From Psychrobacillus sp042944905 (lineage in GTDB: Bacteria > Bacillota > Bacilli > Bacillales_A > Planococcaceae): a stretch of DNA of 64,000 nucleotides. Both the position numbers and the translations under genes were made by a program. Location of the stretch: positions 744,001-808,000 of the forward strand of contig NZ_CP168496.1 of assembly GCF_042944905.1 (NCBI RefSeq), in the 5' to 3' direction. This document shows, piece after piece, positions 1-8,772 of the stretch (the stretch's first letter is position 1; the number at the start of each line of letters is the position of its first letter). The notes under the pieces are model-generated. The model was not told the origin of the DNA and searched no databases. It saw only the letters and a program-made list of their open reading frames with translations.

Positions 1-1
1 A

Positions 2-487
2 TCATTTGATTCAGAAGGTTATCGGACAAAAAGAAAAGAAATTATTAAAAATGGTCAGTTATTAACCTTTATGCATAATCGTAAAACAGCCAAAAAAGAT
101 GGCATAGAGTCAACAGGAAACGCAGTTAAGGGTGGTTATCGTGGAACACTTGGAGTGGGTCCATATAATGTATACCTGGATCCTGGTGAGTCCTCTTTAA
201 ATGAAATGATTGAAAAGATGGATAAAGGAATTATGCTTGTCGAGCTTCAAGGGATGAATGCTGGAATTAATGGAGTAGCAGGTGATTTTTCAGTAGCTGC
301 AATTGGATTCCTAATTGAGAATGGAAAAATTACTCGCCCAGTTGACCAAATTACTGTAGCAGGAAACTTCTTTGATATCCTCCATAATATTGAAGAAATC
401 GGTAATGATTTAGATTTCCGAGGAAGTGTAACCATTCCATCTCTTAAAATAAAACAACTCTCATTCTCAGGTAATATACAATCCTAA
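2..487 (+). CDS. TldD/PmbA family metalloprotease, C-terminal part
   Basis: The reading frame is open from base 2, so the gene begins upstream of the window and only the last ~161 residues are present. The segment has the look of the TldD/PmbA C-terminal half: a glycine-rich stretch around GNAVKGGYRG, then AGDFSVAAIGFLIENGK, then the ITRPVDQITVAGNFFDIL segment, which closely matches PmbA-type proteins. Members are cytosolic zinc-dependent peptidases that work as TldD/TldE heterodimers on peptides or modified RiPP precursors. The catalytic HExxxH motif lies in the TldD partner, normally in the N-terminal half, and cannot be seen here. The partner gene would be expected just upstream. Whether this is the TldD or the PmbA/TldE subunit cannot be decided from this fragment, though the sequence feels closer to PmbA. 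Confidence 0.8.
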   Translation, partial: SFDSEGYRTKRKEIIKNGQLLTFMHNRKTAKKDGIESTGNAVKGGYRGTLGVGPYNVYLDPGESSLNEMIEKMDKGIMLVELQGMNAGINGVAGDFSVAAIGFLIENGKITRPVDQITVAGNFFDILHNIEEIGNDLDFRGSVTIPSLKIKQLSFSGNIQS

Positions 488-496
488 TACAAGATT

Positions 497-556
497 GGCG
501 TGCTTACACGGATGGTCTAAACGACTAAGTTGTACGCCTTTCTTAAGGTTTTTTTT
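497..556 (+). terminator. Possible weak terminator after the TldD/PmbA-type gene
   Basis: A GGCGTGC...GTACGCC pairing with a long loop is followed by TTTCTTAAGG and an eight-T run. The loop is long and the pairing imperfect, so this is a weak call. Confidence 0.35.
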
Positions 557-619
557 AATCTATATTATCTGAAAATTAAATAAATAGAAGAGATTTTACA
601 CGATGAGGGGGAAATATCT

Positions 620-2371
620 TTGGAATTATCAAAAAGAAAACTTAGAAAAGAGAAAGAAAAAGGCATTTGGAAAGCTTATTTTAAACTTATGTTTAAAGCA
701 AAATTACCGTGGGGATGGTTAATTGGTGTTATAATTCTAAATCTTATCGCAACTTCACTTTCTCTTTTATTCCCTCAATATATTACAAAAGTATATTCCG
801 GTGTTTTTACAAAAACAGTTATTTATGGGGCGATGGCGGTTTTAATCGCAAGAACAATTATGGATGGAATTGTTGGCTATACCGGCAAACTATTATTATA
901 CAAAATAGATATGAGTTATCGTGGGTTAATTTGGGAGCGTCTTATGCATTCCCCACTTTTCATGTACGATAAAGTGAAGCCTACTGAAATGACCAGCCGT
1001 ATAACAACAGATGCGGGGACAATAAGTCGAGTACTTGGAGGATGGTTCCCATCATTCATCTCGATGATCTACTCTACCATTGCAACAGTAGCGATATTAT
1101 TTACGTATGAATGGCGTTTAGGTCTAGCTGTAATGATCTATATTCCTTTTTACCTTACTTTCAATCTTTACTACGGAAAGTGGAATTATCGTGCAAATAA
1201 GGTAGCGTATAATCGACTTTCCAACCTTACTCAGTTTCTTTCAGAGTTGCTAATGAGTGTCCCGCTTATTAAGACTTTTGTAACGGAAACAAAGGAAGAT
1301 CAAAGAGGAAAGACACAACTAGACAACTACTATAAAGCAAATTTACGAAGATCAATTGTGGCCTGGATTGAAAACCCAGTATTTGCAGTCTTAGGTATTA
1401 TTCAAGAAGCCTTTGTTATTGGTTATGGTGTGTATTTAGTGAAAGATGGCTCCATCACAATGGCTCAATGGATTGCATTCTTCTCGTATGTGGGGATGTT
1501 ATGGCCAACACTGACAATATTCATCTATTTATATATGGATATAAAAAGTAGTCAAGGTGCGACAACTCGAATTGCAGAGCTGATGGATAGTCCATTAGAA
1601 GAGTATGAAAAAGAGAGCGCTATTACAGAAATAAATAGTGAGCTAATTTTTGAAGATGTTTCCTTTGGCTACGGGGATAAGAATGTCTTGTCGGATATTA
1701 ATTTCTCGATTCCATCTGGAAAACTTACAGCAATCATAGGACCGAGTGGTAGTGGGAAATCTACTATTCTTGCACTTATCCAGCAACTGTATCAACCTAA
1801 TTCTGGGAAGATCTCGTTGTCTGGTAATTCGATTGACAAGTATCATTTAAATGATTGGCGTAATCTATTTAGCTATGTTGCACAAGACAGCCCATTAATT
1901 TCTGGTACCATTCGTGAAAATATCAGCTATGGGGTTGAGCGTGAAGTAAGTGATATTGAAATTGCCCAAGCGGCCGAATTAGCTAATGCACTTCAATTTA
2001 TTAAAGAAATCCCAGGCGGATTTAGTGCAGATGTTGGAGAAGGTGGAACAAGTTTATCAGGTGGACAACGTCAAAGAATTGCAATTGCACGAGCAATTTT
2101 GCGAAATGCACCAGTTCTACTGTTAGATGAAGCAACGGCTAGTCTTGATAGTCAATCAGAAAAAGCGGTCCAAGATGCGATGAAAGTATTAATGAAGGGT
2201 CGTACAACCGTGATGATTGCGCATGATTTGTCAACCATTCGGGATGCGGACCAAATTGTTCTTATAGACTCTGGAAAAGTTGATGGTATTGGAACACATG
2301 AAGAGCTCATAGAAACAAATGCGCTATACCAATTATTTATAAAGCTTCACTTAGAGGCATCAGCGAGCTAA
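620..2371 (+). CDS. ABC exporter half-transporter (permease-ATPase), first of a tandem pair
   Basis: A 583-residue type IV ABC exporter with a membrane domain (six helices, about residues 35-305) fused to a nucleotide-binding domain. Visible motifs are Walker A GPSGSGKST (374-382), signature LSGGQ (479-483), Walker B with catalytic Glu504, and switch His535. The chosen start is TTG, placed eight bases after GAGGGGG; no in-frame ATG has a ribosome site. The protein resembles BmrA/YheI-type multidrug or lipid exporters. The next gene encodes a second half-transporter of the same type 31 bases downstream, so the two probably form a heterodimer in the cytoplasmic membrane. Both ATP sites look intact, which also allows two homodimers. 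The substrate is unknown. Confidence 0.9.
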   Translation: MELSKRKLRKEKEKGIWKAYFKLMFKAKLPWGWLIGVIILNLIATSLSLLFPQYITKVYSGVFTKTVIYGAMAVLIARTIMDGIVGYTGKLLLYKIDMSYRGLIWERLMHSPLFMYDKVKPTEMTSRITTDAGTISRVLGGWFPSFISMIYSTIATVAILFTYEWRLGLAVMIYIPFYLTFNLYYGKWNYRANKVAYNRLSNLTQFLSELLMSVPLIKTFVTETKEDQRGKTQLDNYYKANLRRSIVAWIENPVFAVLGIIQEAFVIGYGVYLVKDGSITMAQWIAFFSYVGMLWPTLTIFIYLYMDIKSSQGATTRIAELMDSPLEEYEKESAITEINSELIFEDVSFGYGDKNVLSDINFSIPSGKLTAIIGPSGSGKSTILALIQQLYQPNSGKISLSGNSIDKYHLNDWRNLFSYVAQDSPLISGTIRENISYGVEREVSDIEIAQAAELANALQFIKEIPGGFSADVGEGGTSLSGGQRQRIAIARAILRNAPVLLLDEATASLDSQSEKAVQDAMKVLMKGRTTVMIAHDLSTIRDADQIVLIDSGKVDGIGTHEELIETNALYQLFIKLHLEASAS

Positions 2372-2402
2372 TGTTTTCAATTCAACTTTTTAGGGGGAAT
2401 AA

Positions 2403-4166
2403 ATGATGCAAGAGGAAAAAAAGCATAGTTATAGAGAGTTTTTTAGGCTTATTTTCAAATCTAAGCTGCCATGGCATTTATATATTTTCGGATTTATTGC
2501 GATGATTGCCTCAACAACTGCTGGACTTAGTCTACCGGTCGTTTCTACCAAGATTTTTGAAGGGAAAATTTTTGACCTTGACATCGTTTTGAAATACCTT
2601 GGTATATCTGCAGCAGCGTTTTTATTGGCGAGTGTTTCAGCGTTTTTTGTATCCGTTTCTGCACCAGCTGCAAAACGAAGTATTCAAAAGACGATTTGGA
2701 CGAAAATCATTAATATGCCAATGCGACAATATAAAAAGCAACCATCTCAACAACTCATTAGTCGCGTAACAGTAGATACGGGGTTTATAGATAGTGTCGT
2801 TTCAGACTTTAAGGCACTATTAAACTCAACATACGGACTCATTGGTTCGTTTGTTATTATGTACAATATGAATGCAAAGCTAACATTAGCGTTGCTTCCC
2901 GTAATTCCGTATATTTTTATCGTAACGGTTGTTACCGGACATTATACGCAAAAAACACAATCAAAAGTGCAAGGGCAATTTTCAGGTGTTACGGCATTTT
3001 TTGCGGAAAGATTACCGAGAATTCGTTTAATCAAATCTTTCGGAAAAGAACATGGGGAAATAGAGAAAGGACATATTGCACTGAAGGAACAGTATTTTGC
3101 AGAGAAAAAACGTGCATTTGTTGATTTATTTGCAGAACCCCTTAGAAGTAGTTCTCAGGCTGTCATACAAGGGACGACACTTATTTACGGTTCTTACCTT
3201 GTAAGCCAAGGAGAGTTAAAAGTAAGTCAAGTTATCGCATTTTTTATGTATGTGTCTTATATTCATACGGCTGTATTGAAATATAGTTTATTTTGGAATA
3301 ATTTGAAACAAGCCAAAGGTGCTTCTGATAAAATCTCAGCTCTTTTAAGTACAGAGAGTGAGGAGTTTAAGCGGAAAACTTCATTTGACCAAGCTTTTCA
3401 AAAAGATGGAAGCGGTTTGGTATTAGAGAATGTATCCTTTAGCTATGAAGATAAAAACGTATTATCCAATGTTAACCTCACCTTTCCAACAGGTAAAATT
3501 ACCGCGATTGTTGGGCCAAGTGGAGGAGGAAAGTCTACCATATTCAATTTACTTGAACGCTTTTATGAACCGAATGTCGGTAGAATTGTATTAAACAATA
3601 CACCTGCAGAAGATATCCATCTGGATGAATGGAGAGAGTCCATATCTTATGTATCCCAGTCCAGTCCACTTATATCTGGAACAATTCGTGAGAACATCCT
3701 ATATGGGGTTGAGAGTGAAGTAAGTGATGAACTTCTGAAGGAAGCTGCAAGAATGGCGGATGCACTTGAATTTATCGAAGAGTTTACGGATGGCTTTGAA
3801 ACAGAAGTTGGGGAGTTCGGTTCCAAATTATCAGGTGGCCAGCGCCAACGTATTGCAATTGCTCGTGCGTTTATTAAAAATCCAAAAATATTATTATTAG
3901 ATGAAGCGACAGCGAGTCTAGATGCTCGCTCAGAGCATGCCATTGACAAATCGATAAAGGATTTGACGAGTGGACGAACGACCATTATGATTGCGCATGA
4001 TTTAAATGCTGTAAGGGATGCCGATCAAATAGTTGTAATTGAGAATGGGAAAGTAAGTGGTGCAGGTAACCATGAGGAATTGCTTGAAACGAGCCCAATC
4101 TACCACAAACTAGTTGAAATCCAACAAGAAAAAGAAGCAAAATTATTTGTTTTACAACCTAGCTAA
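2403..4166 (+). CDS. ABC exporter half-transporter (permease-ATPase), second of a tandem pair
   Basis: 587 residues with the same architecture as the preceding exporter: N-terminal membrane domain, then an ATPase domain with Walker A GPSGGGKST (371-379), signature LSGGQ at 476-480, catalytic Glu501 and a MIAHDL H-loop. The ATG follows TAGGGGGAAT at a normal distance; a second ATG follows directly. The two proteins are clearly paralogous, sharing for example LISGTIREN and LLLDEATASLD, so the pair arose by duplication. It is followed after 90 bases by a lipoprotein gene. The likely role is efflux of a hydrophobic compound or peptide, but nothing in the sequence fixes the substrate. Confidence 0.9.
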   Translation: MMQEEKKHSYREFFRLIFKSKLPWHLYIFGFIAMIASTTAGLSLPVVSTKIFEGKIFDLDIVLKYLGISAAAFLLASVSAFFVSVSAPAAKRSIQKTIWTKIINMPMRQYKKQPSQQLISRVTVDTGFIDSVVSDFKALLNSTYGLIGSFVIMYNMNAKLTLALLPVIPYIFIVTVVTGHYTQKTQSKVQGQFSGVTAFFAERLPRIRLIKSFGKEHGEIEKGHIALKEQYFAEKKRAFVDLFAEPLRSSSQAVIQGTTLIYGSYLVSQGELKVSQVIAFFMYVSYIHTAVLKYSLFWNNLKQAKGASDKISALLSTESEEFKRKTSFDQAFQKDGSGLVLENVSFSYEDKNVLSNVNLTFPTGKITAIVGPSGGGKSTIFNLLERFYEPNVGRIVLNNTPAEDIHLDEWRESISYVSQSSPLISGTIRENILYGVESEVSDELLKEAARMADALEFIEEFTDGFETEVGEFGSKLSGGQRQRIAIARAFIKNPKILLLDEATASLDARSEHAIDKSIKDLTSGRTTIMIAHDLNAVRDADQIVVIENGKVSGAGNHEELLETSPIYHKLVEIQQEKEAKLFVLQPS

Positions 4167-4256
4167 CAAATAGCTTTTACTGTTTATGATTTATTTGGTT
4201 ATAATGTCGAGATTTCGATGTTTAACATAAAAAAATAATTTATTGGGGGAAGAAAG

Positions 4257-4769
4257 ATGAAAAAATTATTACCATTATTAATGCTAATGCTAACACTTAC
4301 ATTTGTATTAGCGGCATGCAACGATGACAAGAAAGAGACTGGAAATGCAGATGCAGAAGCACCAAAAGAAGAACAAGTTTCTACAGATGAAACTACGGAA
4401 GTTAGTGGTGAGATAGTAGACCCAACTTCAGTAGACAATGAATTTTTTAAAACTGTAGAAACGCTTTTAAAGGAAAAAGGATATGATGTTGGAGAACTTA
4501 AAGCTACTGACCACGGATTTTTTGGTGCAAAACAAGCTGTGGCAATGGAAATTGATGGAGAAGACATGCTTCCATTACAAATTTATGATTTAGATCCAGC
4601 TGATGAGAACTTAGTTAAGGCGAAGGAAACAGGAATGGGAATGGCTACATTTGAAGGTGAACAAGGGGAAATTCCAGTTTTAGCAATTGACCACTACTAT
4701 TTCTTCCTTGGTGAAGGACATCCTGCCCAAAAAGATATTTATAAACTTTTAGAAGAAACTTATAAGTAA
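4257..4769 (+). CDS. Putative lipoprotein of unknown function
   Basis: 170 residues with a lipoprotein signal peptide: MKKLLP, a hydrophobic stretch and the lipobox LAAC, so Cys21 should be acylated. A D/E/T-rich linker (~22-60) precedes a ~110-residue folded part containing FFKTVETLLKEKGYDVGELK and ending in DIYKLLEETYK. This part reads like a small exported alpha/beta domain, but I do not recognise the family. The start has a strong GGGGGAAGA ribosome site. The gene follows the exporter pair in the same direction and ends at a good terminator, so co-transcription with the exporters is possible; no function can be assigned. Confidence 0.8.
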   Translation: MKKLLPLLMLMLTLTFVLAACNDDKKETGNADAEAPKEEQVSTDETTEVSGEIVDPTSVDNEFFKTVETLLKEKGYDVGELKATDHGFFGAKQAVAMEIDGEDMLPLQIYDLDPADENLVKAKETGMGMATFEGEQGEIPVLAIDHYYFFLGEGHPAQKDIYKLLEETYK

Positions 4770-4810
4770 GTTTCTCGTATAAACGAAGCCGATTGAAATC
4801 GTTAGGTTAT

Positions 4811-4863
4811 AAAGCCTTTTATCTTTTACCTAGAAATAGTAGGGGAGGATGAAAGGCTTTTTC
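4811..4863 (+). terminator. Rho-independent terminator after the lipoprotein gene
   Basis: AAAGCCTTTTATC pairs with GATGAAAGGCTTT and is followed by a T-run; the loop is about 26 bases. Confidence 0.7.
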
Positions 4864-5005
4864 TATTGGATTTCGTCATCTAGGAAGGACTAATACGAAT
4901 GCTGCACGAACTAATGAAACGTCATGCTTGTTATTCGGAAAAACAACGCCTACAGCTTTTCTCTATATAATGTATAATGCTAAATAAGCGTGTAAAAATT
5001 GAATA

Positions 5006-5034
5006 TTGAAGGTTCATTTTGGCTATTGTATAAT
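5006..5034 (+). promoter_or_regulatory. Predicted sigma-A promoter for the GHKL kinase/LytTR pair
   Basis: TTGAAG and a perfect TATAAT box are separated by 17 bases, with a TG just before the -10. It lies ~95 bases upstream of the kinase start. The 265 bases between the previous terminator and the kinase hold nothing else clear. Confidence 0.6.
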
Positions 5035-5128
5035 ATGTAATAATCTGTGGAAAACAATGATGGAGCGTTACGGTGTATCACGAACATCCATCTGAAATTT
5101 TTTATGTAGATAGAGAGAAGGTGATAAG

Positions 5129-6454
5129 ATGAGTTGGGAAATTTCTACTTCTATCTTATCGATCATTATTAAAATAATTGAAATCAATACCGGCCTTTTC
5201 ATTGGATTCTCATTAGTAGGAATTGACTTAGTTAAAAATGTTAGAAAATTGACGTTAGTCAGTCTTTTTGGAGGGTTATTATATTATGTAGGTCAATTTG
5301 TTGATGAAAGTCATCTACTTTTCATCTTTATTTTTATCGTTCTTACACCAATTGCTAAATATTATATAAAAATATCTTTTGCCCAAACAGTCGTGGCAAT
5401 TCTGCTTTCTTTGACATTTGATTTGATGGTTATCCATCTAGTAGAATATAATTTTTTTGATCTCCTTTTACAAGTAAGTCAAGAAAAAATGGACATCGGG
5501 ATAAAATTTTCACTAGATATATTCATTGGTTTAAATAATGTTTTATTTTCTCTAATTGTCTATTATAAAAAACCGCTCCTATTCTCTGAAATATTATTTC
5601 AAAAAAAAGTACCAGGTGATAGTCCTGAAAACTCATATCGATTTTATCTACACTTCGTAGTGTTTCTTTTACTTGTTTTAAACTTAGGGCTTTATTTGAT
5701 GACGTTGGAAATGGGTCATCTGCGATTGTATTTTAGAATCTTGCTATCTATATGGAGTATCATTGTTTGTATCTCTTTGCTGTTCTTTTTAAGGAACGCG
5801 ATTAATAATAAATATGAAAGAATGCAATTTTTTCTCGATAAACAATATCAAAAGGATTTGCTCTCTTTTTATAGTATTATTCGATCCCAAAGACATGATT
5901 TTAACTTTCATTTAACAGCTATGTATGGATTAATACAAAATAAACGATATGATGATTGTAAAGTATATATTGATGGTATGGTAAAAGATGCGTATGAAAT
6001 AAATGACCTCTTGCCGCTGCATCACCCTGCAATTGGGGCAATGCTTAATGCATTTAAAGAGTTGGCTGCGGACAAAGGTATTAAAATTAATTATTATATT
6101 CTGGATGATTTACGTAATATGCCTTGCTCGGTTTATGAGATGAATAAAATATTAGGTAATTTAATACAGAATGCCATAGATGAATATGAATATCCAAAAC
6201 AAGCACAGAATGTGATCGAAGTGGAAATAAAGAGTGAAAAGATGAATCTTGTAATTGTTGTAGGAAACTCGACAAGTGTGATGGAGGAAAGTCTTAATCA
6301 TATTTTTCAAATTGGTTATTCTACAAAGCCAGCTCACGAAGGGTTAGGACTTCCAACAGTTCAAAAAATAATCTCAAAATATAACGGTGTTATTTACCCG
6401 GAACTTGAAGAAGGTTTTATATCTTTTGTAGTGAAAATCCCTTTCTCATCTTAA
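5129..6454 (+). CDS. GHKL sensor histidine kinase (AgrC/NatK-like)
   Basis: 441 residues. The N-terminal ~215 residues are strongly hydrophobic and form roughly six to seven membrane segments, the usual layout of peptide-sensing AgrC-type kinases. The dimerisation/phosphoacceptor region carries SQRHDFNFHLTA with His256, matching the RHDxxNH pattern of HPK10-class kinases (Asn replaced by Phe). The ATPase part has the N-box NLIQNAIDEYE and the G-box GLGLPTVQKI. The start ATG is preceded by GAGAAGGTGAT. The partner LytTR regulator starts 79 bases downstream. Family knowledge suggests sensing of an extracellular peptide or membrane stress. No agrB/agrD-like genes are nearby, so the signal is unknown. 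Confidence 0.85.
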   Translation: MSWEISTSILSIIIKIIEINTGLFIGFSLVGIDLVKNVRKLTLVSLFGGLLYYVGQFVDESHLLFIFIFIVLTPIAKYYIKISFAQTVVAILLSLTFDLMVIHLVEYNFFDLLLQVSQEKMDIGIKFSLDIFIGLNNVLFSLIVYYKKPLLFSEILFQKKVPGDSPENSYRFYLHFVVFLLLVLNLGLYLMTLEMGHLRLYFRILLSIWSIIVCISLLFFLRNAINNKYERMQFFLDKQYQKDLLSFYSIIRSQRHDFNFHLTAMYGLIQNKRYDDCKVYIDGMVKDAYEINDLLPLHHPAIGAMLNAFKELAADKGIKINYYILDDLRNMPCSVYEMNKILGNLIQNAIDEYEYPKQAQNVIEVEIKSEKMNLVIVVGNSTSVMEESLNHIFQIGYSTKPAHEGLGLPTVQKIISKYNGVIYPELEEGFISFVVKIPFSS

Positions 6455-6533
6455 AAAAGAAAGATAAAAGACGGATCTTCCAATCATGTTCTAGTTTTAA
6501 CGTACAGATAATATCTATGGGGGAGGAACGGTC

Positions 6534-7277
6534 ATGTTAGTAAATGCTTTAATAGTGGACGACGAACAATATTGTATAGAAGCTTTAAAAGCTTGCTTAG
6601 AATCTTTCCCGATGATTAAGGTGATAAAAGAAATCCACTCTGCAGAGCAAGCGCTTGTATTTTTAGAAGAAGGAACGGTCCAGTTGGTCTTTTTAGACAT
6701 TGAAATGGAAGGGATGGATGGTTTACAGCTTGCCCACCTGATCGAAGAAAAATATCCCAATATGATGATCATTTTTACGACAGGATACCCTGGATTTGCG
6801 CTTGAGGGCTACGAGGTACACCCTGTCGACTTTTTAACGAAGCCGGTCAATATTAGTCGTTTAGAAAAGGCATTAAAAAAAGTAAGAGAAATCGTGTCTG
6901 TTAATGGTAGTGAAAAGAAACAAAAAGTAGGATTGAACCTTGCAGGTGGAATTAGAATGATCAGTGTGAAGGATATCCTATATATCGAAAAAAAGGGTAG
7001 AGTCATTACCGTTGTATGCAAAAATGATGAAAAGTTTACATCAAAGGATTCGATGAAAAACTTAGAATCCATCTTTAGTTCCTTCCATTTTTACCGTTCT
7101 CACCAATCATTTATCGTACCAATCCAACAAATAAAGTCAATCAAACCCGACAACTTTTCAAGATCCTATACGATCGTATTAAATGACGACAAAACGCTCA
7201 TACCACTTAGCCGAAATAACTACCACGAATTGAAGGACCTACTAAAAGAAGATGCGAATGGTGTAACGATTAGTTGA
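6534..7277 (+). CDS. LytTR-family response regulator (AgrA/NatR-like)
   Basis: 247 residues: an N-terminal receiver domain (~1-120) with phosphoacceptor Asp55 in the VFLDIEMEG motif, acidic pair DDE near the N-terminus and Lys in the FLTKPV segment, followed by a LytTR DNA-binding domain (~140-240) with KDILYIEKKGR and FYRSHQSFIV, both typical of that fold. A GGGGAGGAACGGTC ribosome site precedes the ATG. It pairs with the GHKL kinase just upstream. LytTR regulators bind paired ~9-bp direct repeats upstream of target promoters; the targets here are unknown, with the adjacent exporter pair and lipoprotein as natural candidates. Confidence 0.9.
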   Translation: MLVNALIVDDEQYCIEALKACLESFPMIKVIKEIHSAEQALVFLEEGTVQLVFLDIEMEGMDGLQLAHLIEEKYPNMMIIFTTGYPGFALEGYEVHPVDFLTKPVNISRLEKALKKVREIVSVNGSEKKQKVGLNLAGGIRMISVKDILYIEKKGRVITVVCKNDEKFTSKDSMKNLESIFSSFHFYRSHQSFIVPIQQIKSIKPDNFSRSYTIVLNDDKTLIPLSRNNYHELKDLLKEDANGVTIS

Positions 7278-7298
7278 ATGGTATTTCGGATTGGTGTT

Positions 7299-7352
7299 GC
7301 GTCCCTCTGTCAGACTCAATTGTTCCCCAAATTGTGGCTGTCACAGGGACGC
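7299..7352. repeat. 54-bp palindromic repeat, family A copy 1
   Basis: The two ends GCGTCCCT and AGGGACGC are inverted, with inner CTGTCAGACTCAATTG against CAAATTGTGGCTGTCACAG, so the unit folds into a long imperfect hairpin. The same 54-bp unit recurs at 31665, 32687, 35583 and 36612. Confidence 0.85.
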
Positions 7353-7360
7353 GTGTTACT

Positions 7361-7401
7361 AAAAAAAGAAGTAGCCGAAATTAAAATCTCGGCTACTTTT
7401 T
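7361..7401. terminator. Bidirectional terminator between the LytTR regulator and the signal peptidase
   Basis: AAGTAGCCGA pairs with TCGGCTACTT; there is a T-run on the right and an A-run on the left, so it can end the rightward regulator transcript and the leftward signal peptidase transcript. Confidence 0.8.
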
Positions 7402-7405
7402 GTTA

Positions 7406-8515
7406 TCAAAATGGCAAGCTACTCATCAACTTATTCTTTTTCTTCCTCAAAACGGCCATCATTTTTCTTCTCATTTTGCCATCAATTAGTGGGTAAAGCA
7501 TTAAAGGTAATCCAGGTAGTAAGGAAACTACTGCAAGTGCTAACCAATAACTTTTTTCTGCTAAAGAGTAAATAAGTGATGACGGTAAAAACGGATAAAA
7601 TAATCCTACTTGAATAGATGATTGATACTTACCGGGTTTTTCAGCTTTTACCGTAAAAGTGGTTTCAATCTGCTGACCTTTTGCAAGGGGGATATTTGTA
7701 TGGCTAACCTGAATTTGTTCATCGTTTGTTGTAATAGTGCCGATTAGTTTGAAGACGCCGCCATTACTAAGCTCTGATAATGGTCGAGTAACTTCGTCTC
7801 CAACCATTAAGATGCCCACTGCACTCCCCATTAAAACACCCTGAGTTGTATCAGAAACTTCATAATCTATGGTTAACCTTTGACCAGAAGCAATCATGGT
7901 CGAGCCCATAATAACGGAAATAGTTAACCCACCTATTATATAGATGAGTTGTAGCTCCAGTCCTTTACTTTTCTTTTTGCGTTTCTGACCAGATGTTAGT
8001 TCACCAACACCAATAATTACAGCAAGGATTACGGCGAAAATCGGTAAAATATACGGGTTTTTTTGATACTTTTCCATCCATAACGATAAATAACCTAATT
8101 TAGGAATGACAATAGGTTTTCCTCCTATTGTTAAGGCTCTTCCGGTTATCCATTCTCGTCGGATGGGACCGTCATCACCTAATTCCTGGTCTGTATAATC
8201 ATTTGCATCCCCCTTCGTTGTATAACCTTCATTAGCATTTCCAGCCAATACTCTGTGAGCAATCCATCCTTTTGAAGCCAAACTACCTTCTTTAGATTTA
8301 AAAAATACAGTATCTCCAATTTCTATACTTTTCTTTTCTTTCATATTCTCAACAATTACCATATCCCCGCGTTCCCAAACAGGATACATACTATTCGAAC
8401 GAATGACGGAAAGTAAAATCGGTTCTTTTGTAATAGCAGATCCAACTGAAGAAATTAGTGTTAATAAGATAGTAATGATAATTACGGTATTAATTACTCT
8501 AGATACTATTTTCAT
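7406..8515 (-). CDS. sipW: SipW-like (ER-type) signal peptidase I with long C-terminal extension
   Basis: 369 residues. An N-terminal membrane segment (~8-28) is followed by the catalytic Ser42 in SNSMYP and His87 in WIAHRV. A Ser/His pair instead of the bacterial Ser/Lys pair marks the ER-type class that includes Bacillus subtilis SipW. The TKGDAND motif of the catalytic core is also present. SipW proteins process fibre-forming TasA/TapA/CalY-like exports. The protein is about twice the usual SipW length: after further membrane segments (~155-215) it has an extracellular beta-rich stretch and a final membrane helix before a basic tail, an unusual extension. The gene is divergent from the likely substrates at 8773 and 9816. 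Start ATG with AGGTATTCC-type weak spacing from AGGAGGTA upstream. Confidence 0.85.
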   Translation of the reverse strand: MKIVSRVINTVIIITILLTLISSVGSAITKEPILLSVIRSNSMYPVWERGDMVIVENMKEKKSIEIGDTVFFKSKEGSLASKGWIAHRVLAGNANEGYTTKGDANDYTDQELGDDGPIRREWITGRALTIGGKPIVIPKLGYLSLWMEKYQKNPYILPIFAVILAVIIGVGELTSGQKRKKKSKGLELQLIYIIGGLTISVIMGSTMIASGQRLTIDYEVSDTTQGVLMGSAVGILMVGDEVTRPLSELSNGGVFKLIGTITTNDEQIQVSHTNIPLAKGQQIETTFTVKAEKPGKYQSSIQVGLFYPFLPSSLIYSLAEKSYWLALAVVSLLPGLPLMLYPLIDGKMRRKMMAVLRKKKNKLMSSLPF

Positions 8516-8772
8516 GGAATACCTCCTACCTTCTATTTTATTGCATATTCAGAAAAGTATAATTCCTCTAAAGTAGAACTAATATGGCTCAAAAGTATAC
8601 CTTTCCTATACATCTGAACTAGTATTTAGTATAAAAAGTAGTAGATAAAAGTAGACAAGAGATATGCAAAAAGACCTCTTCCGAGTGAGGCTAACAATCT
8701 CAAATCCTCCTATACTGAGGTTAGTTCCAATAACGGTGAAGAGCCGAAAAAAACATTAGGAGGAATTTTTAA

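Noticed and set aside
4899..4970. 23-codon frame MLHELMKRHACYSEKQRLQL... ahead of the GHKL kinase, as a possible signal peptide
   Set aside because: There is a weak GGAAGGA upstream, but no leader, no processing motif and no promoter; it lies before the kinase promoter. Chance is likely.
7278..7496. 72-codon rightward frame after the LytTR regulator
   Set aside because: It runs through a palindromic repeat and the terminator and overlaps the signal peptidase gene; not coding.
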